The position numbers and the translations under genes are program-made. The notes beneath the pieces were generated by a model. That model ran no database searches and was not told the DNA's origin. It saw only the letters and a list, made by a program, of their open reading frames with translations. DNA of 64,000 bases from the NCBI RefSeq assembly GCF_000243095.1, contig NZ_AHJE01000102.1, forward strand, positions 19,293 through 83,292, read 5' to 3'. Origin of the DNA: Cupriavidus basilensis OR16 (lineage in GTDB: Bacteria; Pseudomonadota; Gammaproteobacteria; Burkholderiales; Burkholderiaceae). Of this stretch, positions 16,397 to 24,965 are shown piece by piece (within the stretch, counting starts at the first letter, position 1; every line of letters begins with the position of its first letter).

Positions 16397-17557
16397 TCAG
16401 CCAGCCGGCATGCCGCCCATGATGCGCCTGCCCAGCGTGATGCCCCACTGGGCCAGGCGCGTATCGGCGGCCCACTGGCTTCGATCCCATAGCGCGAGCG
16501 CGTCGTCGATGCCCTCGCCGGTCTGCAGCGCGCGTGCCAGGGCCACGGCATTGGCTGCCGCCTTGCCCGCGCCTGCGCCCGTATGTGGACGTGCCACGAA
16601 GGCGGCGTCGCCTAGCAGCACAGCGCGGCCAAAACGCATGCGCGGCGCCGAGTAGTCCTGGATCAGTTGCAGGAAGGGATCGGGGGTCGATGTGACCAGA
16701 CTCGCGAACACGGGCGCGAGTCTGTCCGCCGCCTCGTGCTGCAGCGCCCTGGCATCGGCATCCTTGACCGCGCCCGGGGGCAGCGAATGCGTGTGCTGGC
16801 GGCCATGGCGATCCAGCAGCACCGCCGCCAGCGGTTCTCCGGCGGGCAGGGCGCGGTACCAGACCCAGTTCAGGCGCCGTTCGTTGCGCCGGGCCGATCC
16901 GTCCTCGCCAGGAATCAGGTAGGTCAGCATCTGGTGTCGCGGCCCGTTCTGGAAGGCGAAGGCATCGACCAGCAGCGACCTGGCCTGCTCGCCCAGCGCT
17001 GTCTCGGGCAACACGCCACGCCAGGCGACGTAGCCGGCGTAGGCGGGTGCATCGCCGGGCAGCAACGTCTGGCGCACCGTGGACAATGGCCCGTCGGCGC
17101 CGACCAGCAGATCCGCGCGCTCGGTGCGGCCGGAGGCAAAGCTCGCCGTGACATGATCGGCCTCGCGGGCCAGCGCGACTAGTTCCTCGCCGGCATGGAT
17201 CGTGTCCGGATCGAGTGCGCCTTTCATCAGGGCATATAGCCCGTTCCAGGCGATCTGCGTCTGCGGCATGTAGACGCGGCGAACGGCACCCTCGCGGTCC
17301 AGGAAGATGCGGTCCTTCGACGGCACGCCGAACCCTGGCGGATGCGCGACCCCGGCGAAGGCCAGCGCGTCGAGCACGCCGGGCTGCAGCACGAGCCCGC
17401 CGCCGCGGCTGTCGAGCTGCTGCGGCGAGCGCTCGAAGACGTCGACATCCCAGCCGATGGCGCGCAGGCAGATGGCGGTAAAGAGCCCGCCGAGCGAGCC
17501 GCCGATGACGATGGCGCGGTTGGGTCTGGTCGTGGGCATGGTGGGCATGATGGTCAT
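16397..17557 (-). CDS. FAD-dependent aromatic monooxygenase (dihydroxypyridine/6-hydroxynicotinate hydroxylase-like)
   Basis: 386 residues from the ATG at 17557 (17548, 17539 and an upstream 17602 are alternatives; no strong Shine-Dalgarno decides). Class A flavoprotein monooxygenase: FAD-binding GGSLGGLFTAICLRAIGWDV, the DG motif LLVGADGPLSTVRQ, and the GD motif VLLGDAAFVARPHTGAGAGK. The N-terminal GGSLGGLF and the WNGLY and WVWYRALP segments resemble 2,6-dihydroxypyridine 3-hydroxylases. It lies just downstream of the molybdopterin subunit gene (58 bp from that stop), and is probably the last gene of that operon. Two paralogues lie at 27029-28253 and 28898-30055. The substrate is not known. 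Confidence 0.87.
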   Translation of the reverse strand: MTIMPTMPTTRPNRAIVIGGSLGGLFTAICLRAIGWDVDVFERSPQQLDSRGGGLVLQPGVLDALAFAGVAHPPGFGVPSKDRIFLDREGAVRRVYMPQTQIAWNGLYALMKGALDPDTIHAGEELVALAREADHVTASFASGRTERADLLVGADGPLSTVRQTLLPGDAPAYAGYVAWRGVLPETALGEQARSLLVDAFAFQNGPRHQMLTYLIPGEDGSARRNERRLNWVWYRALPAGEPLAAVLLDRHGRQHTHSLPPGAVKDADARALQHEAADRLAPVFASLVTSTPDPFLQLIQDYSAPRMRFGRAVLLGDAAFVARPHTGAGAGKAAANAVALARALQTGEGIDDALALWDRSQWAADTRLAQWGITLGRRIMGGMPAG

Positions 17558-17615
17558 GGCGTTGAGGTTCGGGGGCCGGGCCGCGCTCAGCGCCCGGGCC
17601 ATGGCACGCTACGCG

Positions 17616-19880
17616 CTACGGCGCGATTTCCCTGCGCAGCCGCTCGCCGCCCAGCGGCATGTCGCGCAGGCGCTTGCCGGTGGCATCGAACAGGGCATTG
17701 CCGATGGCGCCCGCGGTGGGCCCCATCGCCGCTTCGGCCACGCCCAGGAACGGCGTGCCGGGGCGGTCGATCAGGTGCACGTTGATGGTGGCGGGCACGG
17801 CGGAGAAGCGCATGATTGGATAGGCACTCCAGTCGAAGCTGCCGATGCCGCCGGTGTCGAAGCGCAACGCCTCGTACAGCGTCCAGCTCGCGGACTGCAG
17901 GATGCCGCCCTCGATCTGGTTGCGCACGCCATCCGGACTGACGATCTGCCCGCAATCGACGGCCACCTCGGCATGCTCGAGACGCACCAGGCCCGTGTCG
18001 CGCACCACCGAAATCTCCAGCGCGATCGCCACGTAGCCCATCAGGTTCTTGTACCTGGCGAACGCGAAGCCGACGCCGCGGCCGGGCTTGCGGCCGCGCC
18101 TGGGCCAGCCGAATCTGGTTGCGGCGAGCTGGATGACGTCGCGCGCGCGCTGGTCTTCCATATGCCGCAGCCGGAACGCCACGGGGTCGGTGTTGGCCGC
18201 GGCAGCCAACTCGTCCATGAAGCTCTCGATCGCGAAGACGTTCATGTGCGCGCCCAGCGAGCGCATCGCCGAGGTCCGCAGCGGCATGGTCGGCGAGAAG
18301 TGATTGACGATGTGCGAGGCCGGGAGCCTGTAGAGCGGAATCGCGTTGCGGTCGCCGCCGCCCTCAGGTTGCAGCATCGGGACCGAGGGCGCGGGCGCGA
18401 AGGGCCTGGCCAACTGGGTGGCTGGCAGCAGCCGGCCCGCGTTGACCACGCGCTCGTTATGCGAGCTGCTCCACAGCGCGTAGTCCCAGTCGACGATATG
18501 GCCGCCGGCATCGAGCGAGGCCTTGACCTCGGTGACCATGGCTGGCGTGTAGTGGTCCCACAGGTTCTCCTGGTCGCGCATCCATTGCACGCGCACTGGC
18601 TGTGCGGGCAGGGCGCGGGCCAGATAGGCCGCGTGCGCCGCGGCGTCGTCCGCGCCGTTGTGCCCGTAGCAGCCCGATCCTTCCATGTGGATGCAGCGCA
18701 GCTTGTCCTTGGGCATCGACAGCATCTCGGCCAGGCCGTCGCGCAGCGGGTAGACGCCCTGGGAGTGGGTCCATACGGTCAGCACGCCATCCTGCATCTG
18801 CGCCACGGCGCACGAGGGGCCGATCGATCCGTGCATCAGGTAGTGCTTGGAATAGGTGGCGGCCAGCGTCCTGGCGCCCGCCGCCACAGCGCCCCGCGTG
18901 TTGGCGATCTCGATGTGCTGCGTGGAGATCTGCTTGAGCTGCGCGATCACGTCGGCGGGGCGGGGCAGCGCACGTCCCTTGCTCCAGCGGCAAGCGGCGC
19001 CGAGCACGCGCTGAGCCAGTACCGCCTGCCATTCCCCCCTGGCCACCACGGCGAGCAAGCTGCCGTCGCGCACGACGGCGATCACGCCGGGCATGGACTT
19101 GACCGCGGTGTCGTCGACCGACAGCAGGGTGGCGTCATAGGCAGGCGGCAGCACCACGCGCGCATGCACCATGCCCGGCATGGCCAGGTCCTGGACGTAG
19201 CTCGGCTTGCCGCTGACTTTGCCGGGAATGTCCAGCCGCGGCATCGACGTGCCGATCACGGAGAACGACTTCGGGTCGCGCAGCGGCGAGGCGGGTGTTG
19301 CCGTGCGGTGCAGGTCAACCACGGGCAACAGTTCGCCGAACGACAGCGAGCGCCCGTCGGGGGCCGTGATGCGTGCATTGGCGATCGTCAGCGACGCCGC
19401 ATCGACACGCAACTGCCGCGCGGCGGCGCCCGTCAGCAGCCCGCGCACCTGGGCCGCGGCGTTGAGCAGGGCGCTACCGCTATCGGCCATGGTGTGGCTG
19501 CCGGCAGTCAGCCCTTCGTCCGGCGAGCGGCCGGTATCGGCGCTCAGGAAGGTGATCAGCGCGGGCGCCATCTGCAGTTCTTCCGCCGCCACCTGGAGCA
19601 GCGCGGTGCGCACGCCGGTGCCCAGCTCGACCTTGCCGGTGTACACCGTGACCTGGTTATTGGGCGCGATCTTGATCCAGGCGTCGAGATAGGGGTTGGT
19701 CTTCAGGCTGCCCGCCAGCGCCTGGTATTGCCGCGCGATCTGCACGGCCGCGCCCTCGTCGGCCAGCACGGTCTGCGCCATGGCCTCGCGGCCCGGCAGC
19801 AGCGTGAAGCCCACCACCAGCGAGCCCGAGACCAGGAAGGCGCGGCGGCCCAGGTCGATGTGGTCGTCATGGCTGCTCAT
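17616..19880 (-). CDS. Molybdopterin-binding large subunit, isoquinoline 1-oxidoreductase beta (IorB) type
   Basis: 754 residues from the ATG at 19880, with aaggagg upstream and a 4-bp overlap with the 2Fe-2S subunit. The N-terminus has a twin-arginine signal (GRRAFLVSGSLVVGF, residues 11-25), so the complex is probably exported folded to the periplasm. Xanthine oxidase family features: KVELGTGVRTALLQVAAEEL, IDVPGK-like LDIPGKVSGKPSYVQDL, MEGSGCYGHNGADDAAAHAA, and the C-terminal GVAEAAMGPTAGAIGNAL with the likely catalytic Glu. Such enzymes hydroxylate N-heteroaromatics or oxidise aldehydes using water as oxygen donor. Electrons would pass through the 2Fe-2S subunit to the tri-haem cytochrome encoded upstream. 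Confidence 0.9.
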   Translation of the reverse strand: MSSHDDHIDLGRRAFLVSGSLVVGFTLLPGREAMAQTVLADEGAAVQIARQYQALAGSLKTNPYLDAWIKIAPNNQVTVYTGKVELGTGVRTALLQVAAEELQMAPALITFLSADTGRSPDEGLTAGSHTMADSGSALLNAAAQVRGLLTGAAARQLRVDAASLTIANARITAPDGRSLSFGELLPVVDLHRTATPASPLRDPKSFSVIGTSMPRLDIPGKVSGKPSYVQDLAMPGMVHARVVLPPAYDATLLSVDDTAVKSMPGVIAVVRDGSLLAVVARGEWQAVLAQRVLGAACRWSKGRALPRPADVIAQLKQISTQHIEIANTRGAVAAGARTLAATYSKHYLMHGSIGPSCAVAQMQDGVLTVWTHSQGVYPLRDGLAEMLSMPKDKLRCIHMEGSGCYGHNGADDAAAHAAYLARALPAQPVRVQWMRDQENLWDHYTPAMVTEVKASLDAGGHIVDWDYALWSSSHNERVVNAGRLLPATQLARPFAPAPSVPMLQPEGGGDRNAIPLYRLPASHIVNHFSPTMPLRTSAMRSLGAHMNVFAIESFMDELAAAANTDPVAFRLRHMEDQRARDVIQLAATRFGWPRRGRKPGRGVGFAFARYKNLMGYVAIALEISVVRDTGLVRLEHAEVAVDCGQIVSPDGVRNQIEGGILQSASWTLYEALRFDTGGIGSFDWSAYPIMRFSAVPATINVHLIDRPGTPFLGVAEAAMGPTAGAIGNALFDATGKRLRDMPLGGERLRREIAP

Positions 19881-20386
19881 CGTGCCCCCTCCTTGTTGCC
19901 CTCGGCCTTGACCCCGCCCGGGCGCGCGGCGCCGGGCGTGCCGGCCACGGCGCGGATGGCCGCCAGGATGCGCATATGGGTGCCGCACCGGCACAGGTTG
20001 GGCTCCATGTGCGCGCGCAGCTCGGCGTCGGTGGGATGGGCGTTGACCTCCAGCAGGGCTTGCGCACGCATGATCATGCCGGCGATGCAGTAGCCGCACT
20101 GCGCCGCCTGGTGGTCAATGAACGCCTTCTGCAAGGGGCCCGGCCTGTCGGCGGCACCCAGGCTTTCGATGGTGCGCACCGGCCGCCTGCCAATCGATGC
20201 CACCGGCATCAGGCACGAAAACACCGGGCGGTCGCCGACGATGACGGTGCAGGCGCCGCACTGGCCCAGGCCGCAGCCGAACTTGGCGCCGTGCAGGTGC
20301 AGCTCGCCGCGCAGGGCATAGAGAAGCGGCGTGGACGGATCGATGTCCAACTCGTGGCTGGCGCCGTTGACGGTGAGCTTGATCAT
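19877..20386 (-). CDS. 2Fe-2S small subunit, isoquinoline 1-oxidoreductase alpha (IorA) type
   Basis: 169 residues from the ATG at 20386. Plant-type 2Fe-2S domain with Cys residues in KFGCGLGQCGACTVIVGDRP, FSC after it, and the second cluster in QCGYCIAGMIMRAQALL and EPNLCRCGTHMRIL. No signal peptide of its own; co-export with the Tat-signal partner is typical for this family. Start overlaps the cytochrome c stop, and stop overlaps the large-subunit start (both ATGA), so the three are translationally coupled. Relatives include NicA of nicotinate hydroxylase and IorA. Confidence 0.92.
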   Translation of the reverse strand: MIKLTVNGASHELDIDPSTPLLYALRGELHLHGAKFGCGLGQCGACTVIVGDRPVFSCLMPVASIGRRPVRTIESLGAADRPGPLQKAFIDHQAAQCGYCIAGMIMRAQALLEVNAHPTDAELRAHMEPNLCRCGTHMRILAAIRAVAGTPGAARPGGVKAEGNKEGAR

Positions 20387-21597
20387 CTCGATTCGTTCCC
20401 TTTCCTGAGTGTAGCGACGGTGTCCTGCACACCGGCCCACGGTGGCTGCCGGGCGTAGGTGGCACGCAGGTAGGCCGCCAGGTCGGCAAGCTGCTGGTCG
20501 TCGAAGGCCTGTGCGAATGCTGGCATGTAGTGCATGGCGTCCTCGCCGTTCCACGCCACGCCTTGCAACATCATCTGGATGGCATTGCGCGGCGTGCCGG
20601 CTTGGAGCGCGGAACTGCTGGCGAGGCTGGGGCGGGCACCCACGCTCTGCATCGGCGCACCGGTGCCATGGCAGGCGGCGCACGCCCCGCTGAAGAGCGC
20701 CGCGCCGCGCGCGATGGCGGAAGGGTTTGCCACGGCCGCCGAGACCGGCATCACGGTGGGCGCGGGTGCCGGCTTGTGCAGCGACATCAGATAGGTCGCG
20801 ATGGCATCGACGTCCGCCTCGGGCACGGTGGCCAACTCGAGCGTGACCGGCAGCATTGGGCCGGCTGCCGCGCCATGCGCGCCGGAGACGCCGGTGCGCA
20901 GGTAGGTCGCTAGCTGCGCCTTGGTCCAGGGCACGGGCCCGCCCGCCAGGCGGTTCAGCGGCGGCGCTTCCCAGTTGTCCACCTCGCCGCCGTCGAAGGC
21001 GCGGCCCAGTTTTTCCCCGCCGATCGCATTGAGCGGCGAGTGGCAGGCGGCGCAGTGGCCAAGTCCGTCCACCAGCAGGCGGCCGCGGTTCCAGGCTTCA
21101 TCCTGCGCGGGATCGTGTTGCGTTTCGCCGGGCCGCAGGAACAGCACGTTCCAGAAGGCGACCAGAGGCCGGAAGTTGAGCGGGAAGATCAATGCGTTGG
21201 CGGGCGGATTGGTGAAGTGGATGTACGGAAACGCCGGATAGAGCTGGTGGCCGTCGCGTGCGATGCCGCGCCGCATGGCGCGCGCGAAGGCCTCCAGCGA
21301 CCAGCTGCCGATGCCGGTTTGCGCATCGGGCGTGATGTTGGTGGAGTAGATCGTGCCAAACGGCGTGACCAGTGGCAGGCCGCCGGCAAAGGGCTGGCCG
21401 CCCCTGGCCGTATGGCATACCGCGCAGTCGCCGAGCGCGACCACGCGGGCGCCCTCCAGCGTCAGCGCCCGGTCGAAGGACGAGGGCGCCGGCGCGGCGA
21501 TCGGCGCGATGGCCGGCTCCCACATGATGCAGGCGGCAGCTACCAGGGCAACGGCGGCCGCCCCAGCTGCCGCGAAAAGGACGGGCCGTCGTTTCAT
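20383..21597 (-). CDS. Tri-haem cytochrome c, electron acceptor of the molybdo-hydroxylase
   Basis: 404 residues from the ATG at 21597. N-terminal membrane anchor or signal (residues 5-23, VLFAAAGAAAVALVAAAC). Three c-type haem sites: CAVCH at 58-62, CAACH at 182-186 and CAACH at 306-310. The region around GTIYSTNITPDAQTGIG is typical of the tri-haem subunits of alcohol/aldehyde dehydrogenases and of nicotinate-type hydroxylases. First gene of the four-gene operon; its TGA overlaps the next ATG. Likely passes electrons from the molybdo-iron-sulfur subunits to the respiratory chain. Confidence 0.92.
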   Translation of the reverse strand: MKRRPVLFAAAGAAAVALVAAACIMWEPAIAPIAAPAPSSFDRALTLEGARVVALGDCAVCHTARGGQPFAGGLPLVTPFGTIYSTNITPDAQTGIGSWSLEAFARAMRRGIARDGHQLYPAFPYIHFTNPPANALIFPLNFRPLVAFWNVLFLRPGETQHDPAQDEAWNRGRLLVDGLGHCAACHSPLNAIGGEKLGRAFDGGEVDNWEAPPLNRLAGGPVPWTKAQLATYLRTGVSGAHGAAAGPMLPVTLELATVPEADVDAIATYLMSLHKPAPAPTVMPVSAAVANPSAIARGAALFSGACAACHGTGAPMQSVGARPSLASSSALQAGTPRNAIQMMLQGVAWNGEDAMHYMPAFAQAFDDQQLADLAAYLRATYARQPPWAGVQDTVATLRKGNESR

Positions 21598-21815
21598 GCC
21601 TGGCCTGCCGGGAGGAAATGCCGGTTCATGGCGGGAATCCTTGTATCGATGGGGCCCGCGGCTCGCATCCCATGCATCGGGACCTTGGCAGCGGCGGGAC
21701 GGCACTGCCCAGCTCGCATGGTAGGAGTCGTGCTGGCCGGCAACAATCAGACGAGTGGTCTGCGGCGCTCAGACCAAAGTATGAGCAGGTGGCGCGATGG
21801 CGCTACGCCGCGCAG

Positions 21816-21857
21816 CGGCAGGCGGCCGGCCTGGCCGAGCACGCCGGCCGCCTGCCG
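21816..21857 (-). terminator. Strong hairpin between the OYE gene and the cytochrome operon
   Basis: CGGCAGGCGGCCGGC (21816-21830) pairs perfectly over 15 bp with GCCGGCCGCCTGCCG (21843-21857), with a 12-base loop. It starts 11 bases after the OYE stop in the direction of transcription. There is no U-tract, so it may act as a transcript-end stabiliser or with Rho. Confidence 0.55.
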
Positions 21858-21868
21858 TCCACCCGCAT

Positions 21869-23000
21869 TCACGCCGCCACCGGATAGTCGGTGTAGCCCC
21901 CGGCACCGCCGCCGAAGAAGGACGAGGCATCGGGCGTGTTCAACGGCAGGCCGCCGCGCAGCCGGGCGGGCAGATCGGGATTGGCGATGAACGGGCGGCC
22001 GAAGATGAACGGGCGGCCGAAGGCGATGATGTCGGCGCGGCCGCTGGCGAGCGCGTGCTCGGCGCTGTCGCGCCCGTAGCCGCCCGCCAGCATCAGCACG
22101 CCGTGGAAGGCCGCGCGCAGTTGCTGGATGATCGCGTCCCAGCGGGGATCGGCGTGCTCCTCCTTGACGGTGCCGACCATGGCCGGCTCGACCAGGTGCA
22201 GGTAGGCCAGGCCCCGGGTATCGAGCTGGCGCACCGATGTAGCCGAAGGTCTCTTCAGGCGATGCATCCCCCATGCCCATGAAGCGCCCCATGGGCGTCA
22301 GCCGCACGGCAACGCGCGCGGGCCCGACCTCCGCCGCGATCGCGTCCACCACCTCAAGCAGCAGCCGTGCCCGGTTCTCGATGCTGCCGCCGTAGGCGTC
22401 GTCGCGCTGGTTGCTGTTGGAGTTGATGAACTGGTCGAGCAGGTAGCCGTTGCCGGCGTGGATCTCCACGCCGTCCATGCCCGCGGCCATGGCGTTGCGG
22501 GCGGCATCCCGGTAGTCGGACACGATGGCGCGGATGCCGTCGAGGGTCAGCGCCTGGGGCACGGGTACGTCGCCCCAGGCGCCGTTGCCCTGCGCGTCGA
22601 TGATGAAGGTCTTGCCGGGGACGGGCAGGGCGCTGGGCGCCACCGGCAGCGCGCCGCCGGGCTGGAACACCGGGTGCGAAACGCGGCCGACGTGCCACAG
22701 CTGCAGGAAGATGATGCCGCCCTGGTCATGCACGGCGTCGCTGACGGCCTGCCATCCCTGGATTTGCGCTGGACTATGGATGCCCGGCGTCCAGGCGTAG
22801 CCCTGGCCCTGCTGCGAGATCTGCGTGGCTTCGCTGATGATCAGCGCCGCGCCGGCACGCTGCCGGTAGTACTCGACATTCAAGTCGGTGGGCACGTTGC
22901 CGGGCTGGCCAGCACGCGAGCGCGTCAGCGGCGCCATCGCAACGCGATGCGCCAGGGTATGGTTGCCGAGGCGAATGGGGGTGAAGAGATGGTGGGTCAC
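21869..23000 (-). pseudogene. Old Yellow Enzyme family FMN oxidoreductase (NemA/XenB-like), frameshifted
   Basis: OYE flavoproteins reduce activated alkenes, nitro-esters and N-ethylmaleimide. From the ATG at 23000 the frame gives HLFTPIRLGNHTLAHRVAMA, APLTRSRAGQPGNVPTDLNV and the active-site VEIHAGNGYLLDQFINSNSN with YGGSIENRARLLLEV. After EETFGYI the frame breaks near 22235-22245. The rest (RQLDTRGLAYLHLVEPAMVG, GGYGRDSAEHAL and the end GGYTDYPVAA) is in another frame. An extra G, or two lost bases, explains the break. The FMN-phosphate motif is duplicated in frame (FGRPFI twice; DNA 21986-22021). Downstream of the LysR gene on the same strand. Confidence 0.82.
21986..22021. repeat. 18-bp tandem duplication inside the OYE gene
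   Basis: GATGAACGGGCGGCCGAA occurs twice in tandem (21986-22003 and 22004-22021). On the minus strand it encodes FGRPFI twice in frame. Family members have one copy (FGRPFIANPDL), so this is a recent-looking insertion. Confidence 0.9.
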
Positions 23001-23129
23001 GGTGGTTCTCCGTCAGGTGCGATGGGTCGGTCGGCGGCAGCAGGCTTGCCTTTGCGCCGCGCTGGCTGTCTCGGGAAGAGATGACCTGAAGAGTAGACGC
23101 CAACCCATCGGTGGAGAATCGGGTCGCCG

Positions 23130-23141
23130 CGCAACGTTGCG
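23130..23141. promoter_or_regulatory. 12-bp palindrome upstream of the OYE gene
   Basis: CGCAACGTTGCG is a perfect palindrome 130 bp upstream of the OYE start, in the gap after the LysR gene. It could be an operator; no second copy was noticed in the window. Confidence 0.25.
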
Positions 23142-23192
23142 TTGCGCTGGCGGCAAGGGGCGGGGGGCGGGGACTGGACGGGGGACGGGGCG

Positions 23193-24116
23193 TCAGCCGC
23201 CCGCTTCGCCCCCGCCGGTCGGACCAGGAATCCGCGAGAGAAACTCGAGGAAGGCGGCGATGCGCCGCGAGCCGCGCTGGTTGGGCAGGTAGAGCGCGGT
23301 GATGGCCGAGCTGGCGCGGTTGGGGTTGACGGTCCAGTCGTCCAGGATGGCGGTCAGGCGCCCGCTCTGTATATCCTCGTCGACCAGCCAATCGGGCAGC
23401 AGGGCGATGCCGGCGTCGGCCAGCGCCAGTTCGCGCAGCACTTCGGCGTTGTTGCTCTTGAAGGTGCCCGGAACGGGCACCTGGATTTCCTCGGTGCCGC
23501 GCCGCAAGGTCCACAACTGCTGGCCCGCGCCGTAGGTGAAGCGCAGGCACGCGTGCCCGGCCAGCTCTGCTGGCGCGGTGGGGATGCCGCGCTGCTGCAG
23601 ATAGCCCGGGCTTGCCACCACCCTGCGCCGGAACGTACCGATCCGACGCGCCACCACTTCGTCGAGCGACGCGGCACTGCCCAGGCGCACGGATAGATCG
23701 ATGCGTTCGCCGAGCAGGTCGACAATCTCGTCGGTCAGCGTTACCTCCAGTTCCAGCTTCGGGTACTGCGCAATCAGGCTGCCGAGGAACGGCGCGATGC
23801 AGCGGCGCCCGAACGCCACCGGCAGCGACACGCGCAGCTGGCCCACCGGCGTATCGCCGCGGTCGGCGATCAGCGCGTCAGCTTCCGCCACCGCATCGAG
23901 GATCTTGCGCGCCCGCTGGTAGTAGGCAGCGCCGGCTTCGGACACCGTCACCTGCCGGGTCGACCGGTTCAGCAGCACGGTGCCCAGCTCCTCCTCCAGG
24001 CCGTCCATCATGCGGGTCACGGATGACGTGGCCAGGTTGACCCGGCGCGCAGCCGAGGAGAACCCCTTGGCGTCGACCGTCTCGACGAACAGCTTCAAAG
24101 CCAGCAGCTTGTCCAT
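23193..24116 (-). CDS. LysR-family transcriptional regulator
   Basis: 307 residues from the ATG at 24116. N-terminal winged helix-turn-helix at residues about 3-62 (LALKLFVETVDAKGFSSAAR, then VNLATSSVTRMMDGLEEELG and LLNRSTRQVTVSEAG). The C-terminal substrate-binding domain follows (LRVSLPVAFGRRCIAPFL, then IDLSVRLGSAASLDEVVARR). The V-N-x-A-T-S-S-V-T pattern is that of the large AaeR/DmlR-like group. It starts 29 bp after the TetR gene and precedes the OYE gene by 192 bp on the same strand, so it may control OYE. Longer upstream starts were rejected because they add residues not found in the family. Confidence 0.92.
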   Translation of the reverse strand: MDKLLALKLFVETVDAKGFSSAARRVNLATSSVTRMMDGLEEELGTVLLNRSTRQVTVSEAGAAYYQRARKILDAVAEADALIADRGDTPVGQLRVSLPVAFGRRCIAPFLGSLIAQYPKLELEVTLTDEIVDLLGERIDLSVRLGSAASLDEVVARRIGTFRRRVVASPGYLQQRGIPTAPAELAGHACLRFTYGAGQQLWTLRRGTEEIQVPVPGTFKSNNAEVLRELALADAGIALLPDWLVDEDIQSGRLTAILDDWTVNPNRASSAITALYLPNQRGSRRIAAFLEFLSRIPGPTGGGEAGG

Positions 24117-24145
24117 GGGTAAGACTCCAGCGGTAAGGGCGGCGT

Positions 24146-24844
24146 TTATCCTCGCAGGGACTCCGTTGCCGGCTTGTCGGGCGCGCGCAGGGAACGCATG
24201 ACGGCAGGCGCGCCGTGGAGAAACATGTCTACCTTGCGGCGGATCACGGCGCTGACGTCCGAGGGCACCTTGAGGCCGTAGACCCATTTGCGCACGCCGA
24301 GATAGAAGATGGCCGCGTGCAGGCCCCAGATCATCTCGACCTCGGCCTCCAGCTCCGCGGCGTTGCGCGGCTCCGGGATGCCGTACTCAGCACGCACCTC
24401 GGCCAGCACGGGCAGGAAGACGTTGCTGCGCAGCTTGTTGAGGTACTTGTTGTTGATGCCTTCGCGCGTGAGGCCGGCAAAGATGAAGACCCGGATCCAT
24501 TCCTCGCGCAGGATCACCGAGGCGTAGTCGAGGTAGAACGCATACAGCCGTTCGGTCAGCGGCGTGGCACGATCGGCGATCTGGCGCTCCCAGTCGGGCC
24601 GCCACTGGAACACTTCGCTGTAGACGCGATCGATCAGCGCCTCCTTGCTGGCGAAGTAGCGGTACAGCAAGGGTTGGGTGACGCCGATCTGCTTGGCGAG
24701 ATCGCGGGTGCTGCCGGAGAAGCCGTTACGCGTGAAGTGTTCGATGGCCTTCTGCACGATCTGCTGCTCCCGCTCTTCGGGGAGCAGCCGTTTTCCGGTC
24801 TTGGCCGGTGCATCGTTCCCGGGCGGCGTTGCGTCTCGTTTCAT
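24146..24844 (-). CDS. TetR-family transcriptional regulator
   Basis: 232 residues from the ATG at 24844. Helix-turn-helix at about residues 20-65: REQQIVQKAIEHFTRNGFSG, then STRDLAKQIGVTQPLLYRYF and ASKEALIDRVYSEVF. The C-terminal ligand domain is of the ordinary TetR_C size. It lies 121 bp after the ActP-like gene. A 17-bp motif in its own leader (24898-24914) recurs in front of the VOC/monooxygenase/permease operon at 28777-28793, which makes that operon its likely target. Confidence 0.92.
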   Translation of the reverse strand: MKRDATPPGNDAPAKTGKRLLPEEREQQIVQKAIEHFTRNGFSGSTRDLAKQIGVTQPLLYRYFASKEALIDRVYSEVFQWRPDWERQIADRATPLTERLYAFYLDYASVILREEWIRVFIFAGLTREGINNKYLNKLRSNVFLPVLAEVRAEYGIPEPRNAAELEAEVEMIWGLHAAIFYLGVRKWVYGLKVPSDVSAVIRRKVDMFLHGAPAVMRSLRAPDKPATESLRG

Positions 24845-24897
24845 TCGTTCACCTGTGGCAGGCACGCCCCGTGCGGGGCGTTTGCGGCATTGTACCA

Positions 24898-24914
24898 ATC
24901 GGGTGATAAATTGT
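24898..24914. promoter_or_regulatory. Shared motif, copy 1: candidate TetR operator at its own promoter
   Basis: ATCGGGTGATAAATTGT lies 53 bp upstream of the TetR start codon. It matches ATCGTTTGATAAATTGT at 28777-28793 in 15 of 17 positions. Such a match between the regulator's leader and a catabolic promoter is what an autoregulated TetR operator would look like. Confidence 0.55.
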
Positions 24915-24965
24915 GACGCGCGGCAGGGCTGCCGGCAGTGCGGCCGGCAGCACCGGGCACGGGTA

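Noticed and set aside
17307..20093. A 928-codon open frame on the plus strand opposite the molybdo-hydroxylase genes
   Set aside because: It lies antisense to clearly conserved IorB/IorA frames, its translation is rich in R, H, G and A as in GC-rich shadow frames, and it shows no family motif.
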